Shown here: one piece after another, positions 1 to 5,543 of the stretch | How the letters are laid out: each line of letters starts with the position of its first letter | Position numbering within the stretch: position 1 is the stretch's first letter | Origin: Baffinella frigidus | Lineage: Eukaryota > Cryptophyceae > Cryptomonadales > Baffinellaceae | Direction of reading: 5' to 3' | NCBI GenBank assembly: GCA_026770585.1 | Contig: MU646390.1 | Location: forward strand, 862,212 to 873,447 | DNA: 11,236 nt | The notes under the pieces: model-generated | The model's input: the letters and a program-made list of their open reading frames with translations, nothing else | Databases searched by the model: none | What the model was told of the DNA's origin: nothing | Translations under genes and position numbers: made by a program

Positions 1-58
1 CTGACTGTCTTGAGTACTCTGACTGCCTTGACTGCCTTGACTGCCTCTGACTGTCTTG
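1..58. repeat. short tandem repeat, CTGACTGCCTT-like unit
   Basis: Imperfect copies of a 10-13 base unit (ctgactgcctt, with variants ctgactgtctt and gtactctgactg) run from the left edge to just before the putative splice acceptor at 64-65. The tract is pyrimidine-rich on the plus strand, so if the following exon is real it doubles as the end of an intron and its polypyrimidine tract. Confidence 0.6.
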
Positions 59-65
59 AATGCAG

Positions 66-145
66 GGGCTGATCGCAATGACGCACCTGGGCGACGGAGC
101 CTCTCAGAACCAGCTCGTCACCATCCCTCTGTTCGCCTTCTTCCA
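66..145 (+). CDS. possible exon of an unidentified protein (partial)
   Basis: A short exon-like block lies between an acceptor (TGCAG, AG at 64-65) preceded by a pyrimidine-rich tract and a donor-like GTAAGC at 146-151. The frame beginning GGG at 66 reads GLIAMTHLGDGASQNQ and then a hydrophobic stretch ending FAFFQ. It is GC-balanced and codes cleanly, unlike the repeats downstream. If the donor is not used, the frame stops at TAA 147-149, so it could also be the last exon. The hydrophobic end suggests a membrane segment. I do not recognise the family. The rest of the gene would lie left of the window. The exon tail and donor region are duplicated at 301-337. Confidence 0.3.
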
Positions 146-337
146 GTAAGCCCTCTCTACACAGCGGGCTACGAAGGAATTTTGGGAGGGAAATCAACTT
201 TTGGGGGAGATCCACTTTGGGGGACGGCAACTTTGAGGGGACCCTGGGACGGGCCCGCCTCGGGCGGGGAGATAAGTCATCTATGTTGACATTAGGCCTG
301 CTTCCAGCAAGCCCTCTCCACACAGCGGGCTACGAAG
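139..337 (+). repeat. 36-bp direct repeat pair spanning the exon tail and a B terminal repeat
   Basis: Bases 139-174 (cttccagtaagccctctcta, then cacagcgggctacgaag) recur at 301-337 with only two or three substitutions. The repeat joins the last bases of the possible exon to the B-family terminal repeat. In the second copy the donor GT is changed to GC (ccagcaag). The spacer 175-300 contains T/G-rich words (actttgggggaga, actttgagggg) and a B' module. This looks like a local duplication or a B insertion next to the exon. Confidence 0.6.
239..296 (+). repeat. B' module, copy 1
   Basis: A GC-rich module reads gggacgggcccgcctcgggc, then gagataagtcatctatg and gacattagg. It matches 958-990 and 1295-1352 closely and has weaker relatives at 1750-1785 and about 2590-2630. 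In the better copies the module follows directly on the right terminus of the B element, so it may be part of a larger B unit. Confidence 0.65.
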
Positions 338-385
338 CGAGGGAAACGTACCCGTAGGAACCCCCCTATGCCCCTACGGTAGTAC
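311..385 (+). mobile_element. B element, internally deleted copy
   Basis: Starts with the B terminal repeat (cacacagcgggctacgaag) and soon reaches the internal B word gtaggaaccccccta, followed by cccctacggtag. Compared with the fuller copy at 788-955, about 40 bases of the left interior are missing and the right terminus is lost. Confidence 0.55.
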
Positions 386-390
386 AGGGG

Positions 391-566
391 AATCTGGGCT
401 ATAAGAACACGGGTGCTCCGACATCGGTCGGTGTCTGTTTTCTCAAATTAGTACCAGAGGGTTGACTAAACGCAAGATTTAGTCAACCCTCTGGTACTAA
501 ATTAAAAAAACGGGGGGCCTAAATCCGGTCTGTGTTCTTAAGTTCTGGTTTCTTATAGCCCAGATA
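391..566. repeat. two-tier inverted repeat (hairpin)
   Basis: An inner perfect inverted repeat has 23-bp arms at 448-470 and 478-500 (ttagtaccagagggttgact.. and its complement) around a 7-base loop. It is enclosed by an outer pair, atctgggctataagaa at 391-406 and its complement at 551-566. Beyond the outer arms, cctacggtag on the left and cctaccgtagg on the right extend the symmetry. The perfect inner arms suggest a recent origin or gene conversion. No coding capacity is seen. Confidence 0.75.
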
Positions 567-617
567 AACCTGCACCTACCGTAGGTGCTATGGTTCAGAT
601 TATTCACGAAATCTCAT

Positions 618-773
618 CCCGTCAGGCATTTGATTTAAATGCTCCGGAGTTCCCCGAATCAACGAAATTTACAATTGGTCACGTCCAGGCATGGACGTGA
701 CTGATTTGGTTAATTGTGTAGTAAATTTCGTTGATTCGGGGAACTCCGAAGCATTTGAACCAAATGTCTGGCG
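618..773. mobile_element. fold-back element, ~75-bp arms
   Basis: Left arm 618-686 and right arm 693-773 are complementary around the 6-base loop aggcat at 687-692. Conserved blocks include gttccccgaatcaacgaaat and its complement, the apical acgtcc/ggacgt, and catttga-type ends. The right arm has a small insertion around tgtgtagtaaattt, a word that also occurs in family E. The structure is that of a palindromic non-autonomous element. No ORF is carried. Confidence 0.75.
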
Positions 774-787
774 GCATTAAACTCCCT

Positions 788-955
788 CCCACACAGCGGG
801 CTACGAAGGGGTTTTCGGCCCAAATCGGGCCACCTTTCTGGTACCGCATCGTTCGTTAGGAACCCCCCTATGTCCCTACGGGTTGCCTACCGTAGGGTCG
901 TAAGTATCATCGCTCAAGGGTTATTCAAAAAAAAACTCGTAGTCCGCTGTGTGGG
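788..955 (+). mobile_element. B element, most complete copy
   Basis: About 168 bp bounded by inverted termini: cccacacagcgggctacgaa on the left and the complement (ctcgtagtccgctgtgtggg) on the right. The interior holds cggcccaaatcgggccacct, taggaacccccctatg, ccctacgggttgcctaccgt and cgctcaagggttattc. Partial copies occur at 311-385, 1199-1292 and 8688-8780. With no coding capacity it is best described as a MITE-like non-autonomous element; the superfamily is not determined. Confidence 0.65.
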
Positions 956-956
956 T

Positions 957-990
957 GCGGGCCCTAGGACGGGCCCGCCTCGGGCGGAGA
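957..990 (+). repeat. B' module with GC hairpin, copy 2
   Basis: GCGGGCCC at 957-964 pairs with GGGCCCGC at 971-978 around taggac, followed by ctcgggcggagag. The module then stops abruptly where the long inverted repeat beginning acaggctccacg starts (992). In copy 3 it continues into ataagtcatctatg, so something was probably inserted here. Confidence 0.6.
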
Positions 991-991
991 G

Positions 992-1196
992 ACAGGCTCC
1001 ACGAGTCCCGAGGAGTCTCCTGTCTTCGCTGGATTTACTCGAGAGCGTGACCTGGCCTTAGAAGGCCGGTAGTTACCAGTCAACTCTCTCTACTTAGACG
1101 GCCTAAGTGAATGTACTTAAGGAGGCTTAAGTGAATCTCCGCCGACGTCCTCATAACCTTGCGTCCTTAGATGCCCTTAGAGCCTAGATACCCACA
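992..1196 (+). repeat. left arm of a ~1.46-kb inverted-repeat unit
   Basis: This stretch is the inverted counterpart of 2262-2450. Shared blocks in order are acaggc(t/c)ccacg, ggagtctcctgtcttcg, ggccttagaaggccgg-like, agtcaactctctctact, ggcctaagtgaa, gtcctcataaccttgcgtcc and cctagataccca. Identity is roughly 80 percent by eye with small indels. The arms could be terminal repeats of a composite non-autonomous element or two inverted copies of a shorter repeat. Confidence 0.7.
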
Positions 1197-1198
1197 GC

Positions 1199-1292
1199 AC
1201 CCCCCTATGTCCCTACGGGTTGCCTACCGTAGGGTCGTAAGTCTTATCGCTCAAGGGTTATTCAAAAATCCCCTCGTAGTCCGCTGTGTGGG
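1199..1292 (+). mobile_element. B element, right half
   Basis: Near-identical to the right half of the copy at 788-955: acccccctatgtccctacgg, cgctcaagggttattc, then the terminal ctcgtagtccgctgtgtggg. The left half is missing; the copy begins where the inverted-repeat arm ends. Confidence 0.7.
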
Positions 1293-1293
1293 T

Positions 1294-1352
1294 GCGGGCC
1301 CTAGGACGGGCCCGCCTCGGGCGGAGAGATAAGTCATCTATGTAGACATTAG
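1294..1352 (+). repeat. B' module, copy 3
   Basis: Carries the same hairpin GCGGGCCC..GGGCCCGC and continues through gagataagtcatctatg to gacattaggcg, matching copy 1. It follows the B terminus with the same spacing as copy 2, so B plus B' was duplicated as a block. Confidence 0.65.
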
Positions 1353-1400
1353 GCGTTTGTGAGCACGCCCTGTCCTTTCTGGAGTGTCGGCAACATCTGC

Positions 1401-1521
1401 TACAGGGGTACCTCGCTCATAAGAAACCACCCCCCTCCTAGGACCCTACAGTAGGCCTATGCCTAGGGCCCTATGGTGGTCCCAGGGGGGGGGGGCAGTT
1501 TCTAAGCGAGGTACCTCTGTA
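1401..1521 (+). mobile_element. family A MITE, full copy (forward)
   Basis: 121 bp bounded by inverted termini TACAGGGGTACCTCGCTCAT at the left and their complement at the right (right end lightly mutated, ctaagcgaggtacctctgta). The interior is a C-run, taggaccctacagtaggcct, gccctatggtggtcc and a G-run. There is no ORF. Flanking TA at each end fits a TA target-site duplication of the Tc1/mariner type, supported directly by the nested copy at 1848-1970. The right TA is shared with the next element at 1520. Confidence 0.85.
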
Positions 1522-1624
1522 TCCCTCAAGTGGCGAGGCGGTCAAATTTGACCGCCAAGAGATCCTAGGCAGGTCCTAGGGTCCTACGGTAGGGCGTCTG
1601 AGCCTACTGGCCACTGAAGGGATA
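1520..1624 (+). mobile_element. family C MITE, copy 1
   Basis: TA-flanked element of about 103 bp with inverted ends tatccctcaagtggc and gccactgaagggata. It contains a perfect 18-bp palindrome at 1538-1555 (gcggtcaaatttgaccgc), then ggtcctagggtcctacggta and gcgt(c/a)tgagcctactgg. It abuts the family A copy, sharing its terminal TA. Confidence 0.75.
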
Positions 1625-1647
1625 GGGGCGGACGTAGTACTGGGAAG

Positions 1648-1743
1648 CCCCCCCCCCGCCTAGGACCACCGTAGAGCCCTAGGCATAGTCCTACTGTAGG
1701 GTCCTAGGGGGAGGCGCTTTCTTATGAGCGAGGTACCCCTGTA
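1648..1743 (-). mobile_element. family A MITE, left-truncated (reverse)
   Basis: Reverse-oriented interior (taggaccaccgtagagccct, ctactgtagggtcctag) and an intact right terminus ending cttatgagcgaggtacccct plus gta. The expected left terminus is replaced by ctgggaagcccccc. Confidence 0.75.
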
Positions 1744-1797
1744 CTGGGAAGGCCCCCCGCCTCGGGCAAGGAGACGGATTATCTCGTGTATGCAGGG

Positions 1798-2023
1798 TAC
1801 AGGGGTACCTCGCTCATAAGAAAGCGGCACCCCCTAGGACCCTACAGTGCAGGGGTACCTCGCTCATAAGAAACTGACCCCCCCCCCCTAGGACCACCGC
1901 AGGGCCCAAGCATAGCCCTTCTGCAGGGTCCTTGGGGGAGGCGGTTTCTCATGAGCGAGGTAACCCTGTAGGCCTGTGCCTGGGAAGAAAGTGGCGCTTT
2001 CTTATGAGCGAGGTACCCCTGTA
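1798..2023 (+). mobile_element. family A MITE split by a second family A copy
   Basis: A forward copy begins at 1798 (tacaggggtacctcgctcat) and runs to cctacagt near 1849. It resumes after 1970 as ggcctgtgcctgggaag and ends at 2023 with a normal right terminus (tttcttatgagcgaggtacc, then cctgta). Removing 1848-1970 leaves cctacagTAggcctgtgcc, which matches uninterrupted copies (cctacagtaggcctatgcc). The right half has lost some 20-30 bases of the G-rich interior. Confidence 0.8.
1848..1970 (-). mobile_element. family A MITE, nested insertion (reverse)
   Basis: Complete 123-bp reverse copy inside the copy at 1798-2023. Left end tgcaggggtacctcgctcat, right end gagcgaggtaaccctgta. The host copy is split at its internal TA, which is present on both sides of the insert (mutated to TG on the left). 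This is direct evidence for TA target duplication. Confidence 0.85.
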
Positions 2024-2112
2024 CCCCTGTAGATCTATTAGGGGGGGTGGATTGGCCTCAAGAGGGAATCCCCCTCGTGTCAGTAAAGATGACTGTGCTC
2101 AAACTTCACCCT

Positions 2113-2245
2113 TTAGGTCCTCCAGGTTCTTCGAGCTCCCAACATGGGCGGACACCGGAACTTGTTCTGCAGAAAAGCCATGCTTCCTTTCGGATCACAT
2201 TCAGGCCCCCCGGTGCAGAGGATCGCGATCAGAAATCCCGCCAGC
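2113..2245 (+). repeat. family D repeat, copy 1
   Basis: Begins ttaggtcctccaggttcttc, continues gagctcccaacatgggcgga, gccatgcttcctttcggatc, acattcaggccccccggtgc and gatcgcg. Copies 2 and 3 match at about 90 percent. Reading frames through it differ between copies and break, so I treat it as a dispersed non-coding repeat. No terminal inverted repeat was seen. Confidence 0.7.
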
Positions 2246-2261
2246 TCTTCGCTGTCATGTG

Positions 2262-2450
2262 TGTGGGTATCTAGGACGGGTATCTCAGGACGCAAGGTTA
2301 TGAGGACGCCACTTAGGCCTCCGAAGTAGTTTCACTTAGGCCTCCAAAGTAGAGAGAGTTGACTGATAACTCCGGCCCTTCTAAGGGCTGCACATCCTTT
2401 TGAGTAAAGGCAACGAAGACAGGAGACTCCCCGTCACGCGTGGGGCCTGT
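2262..2450 (-). repeat. right arm of the ~1.46-kb inverted-repeat unit
   Basis: Complement of 992-1196. Outer boundary is cgtggggcctgt, matching acaggctccacg at the left. A family A element starts exactly at the final T (2450). The inner end is tgtgggtatctagg. The enclosed 1197-2261 holds B, B', A, C and D copies and no gene that I can support. Confidence 0.7.
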
Positions 2451-2571
2451 ACAGGGGTACCTCGCTCATAAGAAACCGCCTCCCCCTAGGGCCCTACAGT
2501 AGGACCATGCCTAGGATCCTGTAGGTGGTCCTAGGGGGGGGGCAGTTTCTTATGAGCGAGGTACCCCTGTA
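2450..2571 (+). mobile_element. family A MITE, full copy (forward)
   Basis: 122 bp, both termini intact: tacaggggtacctcgctcat and the complement ending ctgta. Interior gggccctacagtaggaccat, ggtggtcctag and a G-run. It is the best-preserved forward copy together with 4224-4345. Confidence 0.88.
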
Positions 2572-2659
2572 GCGTTCACAAATGTGTGAGGACCGAGACT
2601 GAGACGAGCCCGCATCGGGCCATTAGAGACGACTGTGTTCGGGGTGCGCCCTGTTAGTA

Positions 2660-2783
2660 GGTCCTTCAGGTTCTTCGAGCTCCCAACATAGGCGGACACC
2701 GGAACTTATCCTGCAGAAAGGCCATGCTTCCTTCCGGATCACATTCAGGCCCCCCGGTGCAAAAGGATCGCGGCAGAAACCGT
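2660..2783 (+). repeat. family D repeat, copy 2
   Basis: aggtccttcaggttcttcga, ctcccaacataggcggacac, gccatgcttccttccggatc, caggccccccggtgca and ggatcgcgg follow the same order as copy 1, about 90 percent identical by eye. Upstream, 2572-2630 holds a decayed B' relative (gacgagcccgcatcgggcc). Confidence 0.7.
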
Positions 2784-2825
2784 ACAATACTTATAGGGCT
2801 CATAACACCGGGCTCATACAATACT

Positions 2826-2928
2826 ATCCCTTCAATGGCCATGCGGTCAAATTTGACCACCAAGAGGTCCTAGGCAGGTCCTAGGGTCATACGGTAGGGC
2901 GTATGAGCCTACTGGTCACTTAAGGGAT
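2826..2928 (+). mobile_element. family C MITE, copy 2
   Basis: 103 bp with inverted ends atcccttcaatggcca and tggtcacttaagggat, flanked by T on the left and A on the right, so the TA boundary again applies. The palindromic gcggtcaaatttgacca core and aggtcctaggcaggtcctag are conserved with copy 1. Confidence 0.8.
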
Positions 2929-2966
2929 ACATTGTAAACGCCCACATCATGCGGCTTTCGTCTTCG

Positions 2967-3075
2967 GACCTTTAGGTCCTTTAGATTCTTCGAGCTCCCA
3001 ACATAGGCGGACACCGGAAATTGTTCTGTAGAAAGGCCATGCTTCCTTCCGGATCACATCAAACCGCCCCGGGAC
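2967..3075 (+). repeat. family D repeat, copy 3
   Basis: Same order as copies 1 and 2 (tttaggtcctttagattctt, ctcccaacataggcggacac, gccatgcttccttccggatc), diverging after acatcaaaccgcccc. A short relative of its first 20 bases sits at 4481-4500, just before the hairpin at 4508. Confidence 0.7.
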
Positions 3076-3090
3076 TGAGAGTGCCGTTTT

Positions 3091-3165
3091 CCTTCTCGCG
3101 CGCGCTCTCTCTCTGTCTCTCTCTCTGTCTCTCTCTCTTTTTCTCTCTCGCGCGCTCGCTCGCTT
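3091..3165. repeat. CT/CG-rich microsatellite
   Basis: About 75 bases of (CT)n with interspersed GT and TTT, capped on both sides by CGCGCG/CGCTCG tracts. On the minus strand it gives Arg-Glu-Asp repeat reading frames, which are by-products of the repeat. Confidence 0.9.
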
Positions 3166-3225
3166 GTCGTAGTTGAGTTTCGGCTGCGTACATGTACACG
3201 TTTCTTTCGTCGTTGCCAGTGCACT

Positions 3226-3300
3226 CGAAACATCCACTTTTGACATCTTTCAAGGGAAATGCCTTGAATTCTTAACTCAACCGCGCCAGATCTGGCGCGG
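3226..3300 (-). repeat. family G fragment plus perfect 20-bp palindrome
   Basis: The minus strand of 3226-3271 matches the plus strand of about 9381-9427 (attcaagg..ttcccctt.aaagatgtcaaa and gtggatgtttcg), an inverted dispersed pair. Next to it, 3281-3300 is a perfect palindrome ccgcgccagatctggcgcgg. The following stretch to 3440 shows nothing recognisable. Confidence 0.55.
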
Positions 3301-3443
3301 GTAAGGCGTCGGGTTCCCTCGATCACCCTGGCGTGATTTGTCGTCGCCAGTTCAATTAAGTTATGACTCGCTCTTCTGTGTCGGGCGTCACAGGCGAGAG
3401 AGAAGGCGCTTCAGAGAAACGTGCGTTTATGACGGATCTCATA

Positions 3444-4037
3444 TGGAAACACTTTTGATTTATAACTGGATTTCATTCAAAATTACTACACGTTTGCTTT
3501 AATATTACTTTTAAAGATTGTTCTGTGTAGTAAATTTCATTGAGGGCCCTTCTTTTGGTCGTTCCCGAAATACTCAAACACCCGGAAAATCCATAGGGCA
3601 TTTTCCGGGTATTTCGAGAATCATTCTTTTGCAAAACAATTTCCCGGATTTCCCACAGTGGATTTTTCGGGCAAGTAGCGCGGGGCACTTTAAAGAATCG
3701 TTTCAAGGCGCGGGGCCCGCCCGCCCGCCCGCCCGATGCACCGTGGCGACCGCCTCGCGAAGGCGCCTTCGATGGTGCCTCACATGCCGCGGCGCGCCCC
3801 CGCCCCCCCGCGGGGTGGGCTGCCCGGAAAACACGTCTCTTGGAACCATTGCCCGGAAAATCCCACCTTTTTCCCCGGGATTCTCGTGCATTGAAAATCC
3901 AGCCTCCAAGTTCCGATGGGAATTTCGGGCAATGGCTCCAAGAAAACGCGATTTTTCCGGGTATTTGGGAAATTCGGGTGTTTGCGAGGCCCAAAAGAAG
4001 GGCCCTGAATCCAATTGATAGATTATAAGTGTTTCCA
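3444..4037. mobile_element. family E fold-back element, interrupted
   Basis: Outer inverted ends are tggaaacacttttgatttat at the left and attataagtgtttcca at the right. The left part (to about 3542) is closely related to 10087-10190 (ggatttcattcaaaatt, actacacg, ttgctttaatatta, tgtgtagtaaattt). In the compact copy the two arms are separated by about 100 bases; here they are split by the insert at 3551-3998. Confidence 0.7.
3551..3998. mobile_element. ~450-bp element inserted in family E
   Basis: Inverted ends TCTTTTGG and CCAAAAGA are flanked on both sides by AGGGCCCT (3543-3550 and 3999-4006). Sub-terminal inverted blocks include caaacacccgg..ccgggt and, nested inside, cttggaaccattgcccg (about 3839) with cgggcaatggctccaag (about 3929-3945). 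The centre (3700-3830) is very GC-rich with (CCCG)n. If AGGGCCCT is a target duplication the 8-bp length fits hAT-like elements, but its palindromic nature means it could equally be part of the termini. Long reading frames across it on both strands are products of the symmetry and high GC. Confidence 0.55.
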
Positions 4038-4048
4038 CTTGAGATCGA

Positions 4049-4073
4049 CACCAACATGGTGACCATGTTGGTG
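4049..4073. repeat. perfect 25-bp palindrome
   Basis: caccaacatggt, a central G, then accatgttggtg form a perfect odd-length palindrome between the end of the E element and the family C copy. Confidence 0.85.
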
Positions 4074-4082
4074 GCCGGTAGG

Positions 4083-4196
4083 CTCATGTATACACCCTAC
4101 CGTAGGGCCGGTAGGCTCATACGCCCTACCGTAGGGCCCTGGGACCTGTCTAGGACCTCTTGGCCGTCAAATCTGACTGCCTGGCGACTTAAGGGA
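4083..4196 (-). mobile_element. family C MITE, copy 3 (reverse, left end rearranged)
   Basis: Reverse-oriented: gtaggctcatacgccctacc, ctaggacctcttggc, gtcaaatctgactgcc, then the terminus gcgacttaagggat. The left side carries a duplicated block: ggtaggctcat and ccctaccgtagggcc each occur twice (4078-4110 and 4109-4140), so that terminus is not intact. Confidence 0.65.
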
Positions 4197-4223
4197 TGAT
4201 GCTTCGGCTGAAAGCTCAGGGCC

Positions 4224-4345
4224 TACAGGGGTACCTCGCTCAGAAGAAACCGCCACCCCCCTAGGACCCTACAGTAGGCCTATGCCTAGGGCCCTACGGT
4301 GGTCCTAGGGGGGGGGCATTTTCTTATGAGCGAGGTACCCCTGTA
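4224..4345 (+). mobile_element. family A MITE, full copy (forward)
   Basis: 122 bp with intact termini (tacaggggtacctcgctcag; complement ending ctgta). Interior taggaccctacagtaggcct, gccctacggtggtcctag. It differs from the 2450 copy at only a few positions, suggesting relatively recent spread. Confidence 0.88.
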
Positions 4346-4507
4346 AGAGAGAGAGAAAGAGGACGCGCGACCACTCGAAAACTCACCCTTCATCCCCTCT
4401 TCACGAGCCTCTGCACTGGAGAGCTCAATGCGAGCCGAAAGCAAAAATGCTTTCTCAGCAGATCCTTTCTACGAGTAGGATCCTTTAGGTCCTTCAGGTT
4501 TTAATTT

Positions 4508-4627
4508 CTCCCAACATATGCCAACGACAGTGTTACGACACCTTTACGAGCTCGTAGGTCACGCCTTCCGTAGAAAGGACTGCAGTAGGATCCTACGGAA
4601 GGGCGTGTCGTTGGGCTATGTTGGGAG
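4508..4627. repeat. 120-bp hairpin
   Basis: Outer arms ctcccaacatatgccaacga and the complement tcgttgggctatgttgggag, and inner arms cgccttccgtag / cctacggaagggcg, form a two-tier hairpin. The outer word ctcccaacata is shared with family D (gagctcccaacatagg), so this may be a D-derived palindrome. The stretch 4346-4507 holds a short GA-rich tract and nothing else recognised. Confidence 0.75.
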
Positions 4628-4863
4628 CACGGTCCGCGGAAACGGTTGTATTTCGGGTATTCTGCTGATGAATTTCGCCCCTAAATTTCAGGGCTTGTCC
4701 GTCAAGTTTTTCGAGATTGACTTGACGCGCGTCAATATTCAGGTGTTTCAGATTCAATTGACTTGACTTGAGCAGGAGGAGAGGTCTCAGTGGTGGAGAT
4801 TGACTTGACGTTTGACGTTTGAGCACGAAATTGAACATTTTCAGGTTTGAAAATTTTCACCGG

Positions 4864-4974
4864 ACGGGAGGTACTTCGCCCCCCCCCCCCCTAGGACCAC
4901 CGTAGGGCCCTACGCATAGGCCTACTTTAGGGTCCTACGGTGGGGTGGTTTCTTATGATCGAGGTACCCCTGTA
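4864..4974 (-). mobile_element. family A MITE, left terminus degraded (reverse)
   Basis: Right end tcttatgatcgaggtacccc plus tgta. Interior taggaccaccgtagggccct, ctactttagggtcctacgg. The left terminus is reduced to gggaggtacttcgc followed directly by a C-run, so the cataagaaa part is deleted. Confidence 0.75.
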
Positions 4975-4977
4975 TGG

Positions 4978-5209
4978 CTACTGCTCCTGGCAGAGCCGTG
5001 CATGTAAATCAGGATGCTCCTCAGGATGCTCCTTCTTGTGGTGATCGACGATGCGGGACGTGCTGTAGGAATTGTTGAAGATGCTCAGCGTCAGCTCCAT
5101 GTTGCACCTTGCTGATCCGGTCGGCGTGCTCCTCCTCCTCCTGCTCCTCCTCCTCCTCCCGCAGCTCCTCCTCCGAGTCTGACGATTCGGCACCCGCAGC
5201 AGGGGGCAT
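4978..5209 (-). pseudogene. fragment of an acidic coiled-coil-like protein gene, frameshifted
   Basis: Read on the minus strand, the block starts at ATG 5207-5209, right after an acceptor-like ctgcag, as MPPAAGAESSDSEEELREE. It then runs through a Glu-rich stretch to HADRISKV. Around 5101-5107 the sensible frame shifts by one base: downstream the adjacent frame reads NMELTLSIFNNSYSTSRIVD, followed by a His/Lys/Glu-rich end (HHKKEHPEEHP) and a TAG at 4978-4980. Codon-like GC bias, the acidic run and the lack of similarity to the surrounding repeats suggest a host exon or exons captured by the fold-back element. AAG|GTGCAA at the shift could also be an old splice donor. The protein family is not recognised. 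Confidence 0.4.
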
Positions 5210-5543
5210 TCTGCAGATTTTAGAATTTGTGACACGAGATCCTGCACTTTTACAAGGGAATTTTCAACGATTTTTTTGAAAAGTGCATTTGCACTTTTGA
5301 AGATTTCGTTTGTCATTTCCGCCAAAACGACAGACAAGATCTGGCAGACAGGCAAGATCTGGCAAACCTGAAAATGTTCAAGTTGCTGGTCAATCGTCAA
5401 ACGTCAAGGCAAAACTTGACGTTTGACTTGATATGGTCGGAGTTCCCCCGGGGCCGACTTGACTTGATCTTTGCTCATCAAGTCAACGAAAAACTTGAGC
5501 AAAGGTCAACTTAGTTGACTTGACGGACAAGCCCTGCTAAATT

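Larger units (their letters stand above)
4681..5543. mobile_element. ~860-bp fold-back element with captured gene fragment
   Basis: The left arm (4681-4853) and right arm (about 5366-5543) are inverted relatives. Outer ends share agggcttgtccgtcaag next to taaattt. Inner ends share ttgacgtttgac, ttgaacattttcaggttt. Between them TTGACTTGAC-type words recur many times on both arms, so arm middles align loosely. The interior carries a family A copy and a coding-like block on the minus strand. The right arm inner edge also has a tandem aagatctggcaga duplication (about 5336-5363). No transposase is seen, so it would depend on an enzyme encoded elsewhere. Confidence 0.6.

Noticed and set aside
957-978. 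GCGGGCCC..GGGCCCGC hairpin as a transcription terminator
   Set aside because: No T-run follows, the context is eukaryotic, and the motif is part of the repeated B' module.
1932-2303. 123-codon plus-strand frame starting in family A
   Set aside because: It runs through a MITE terminus and a family D repeat, and other D copies are broken in this frame.
2947-3326. Minus-strand frames with Arg/Glu/Asp repeats
   Set aside because: They are translations of the CT/CG microsatellite at 3091-3165 in several frames; flanks belong to family D and G repeats.
3473-4087. Long open frames of 204 codons (minus) and 166 codons (plus) over the same DNA
   Set aside because: Both cross the boundaries of the E element and its insert. 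Coding on both strands follows from inverted symmetry and high GC, with no family motif.
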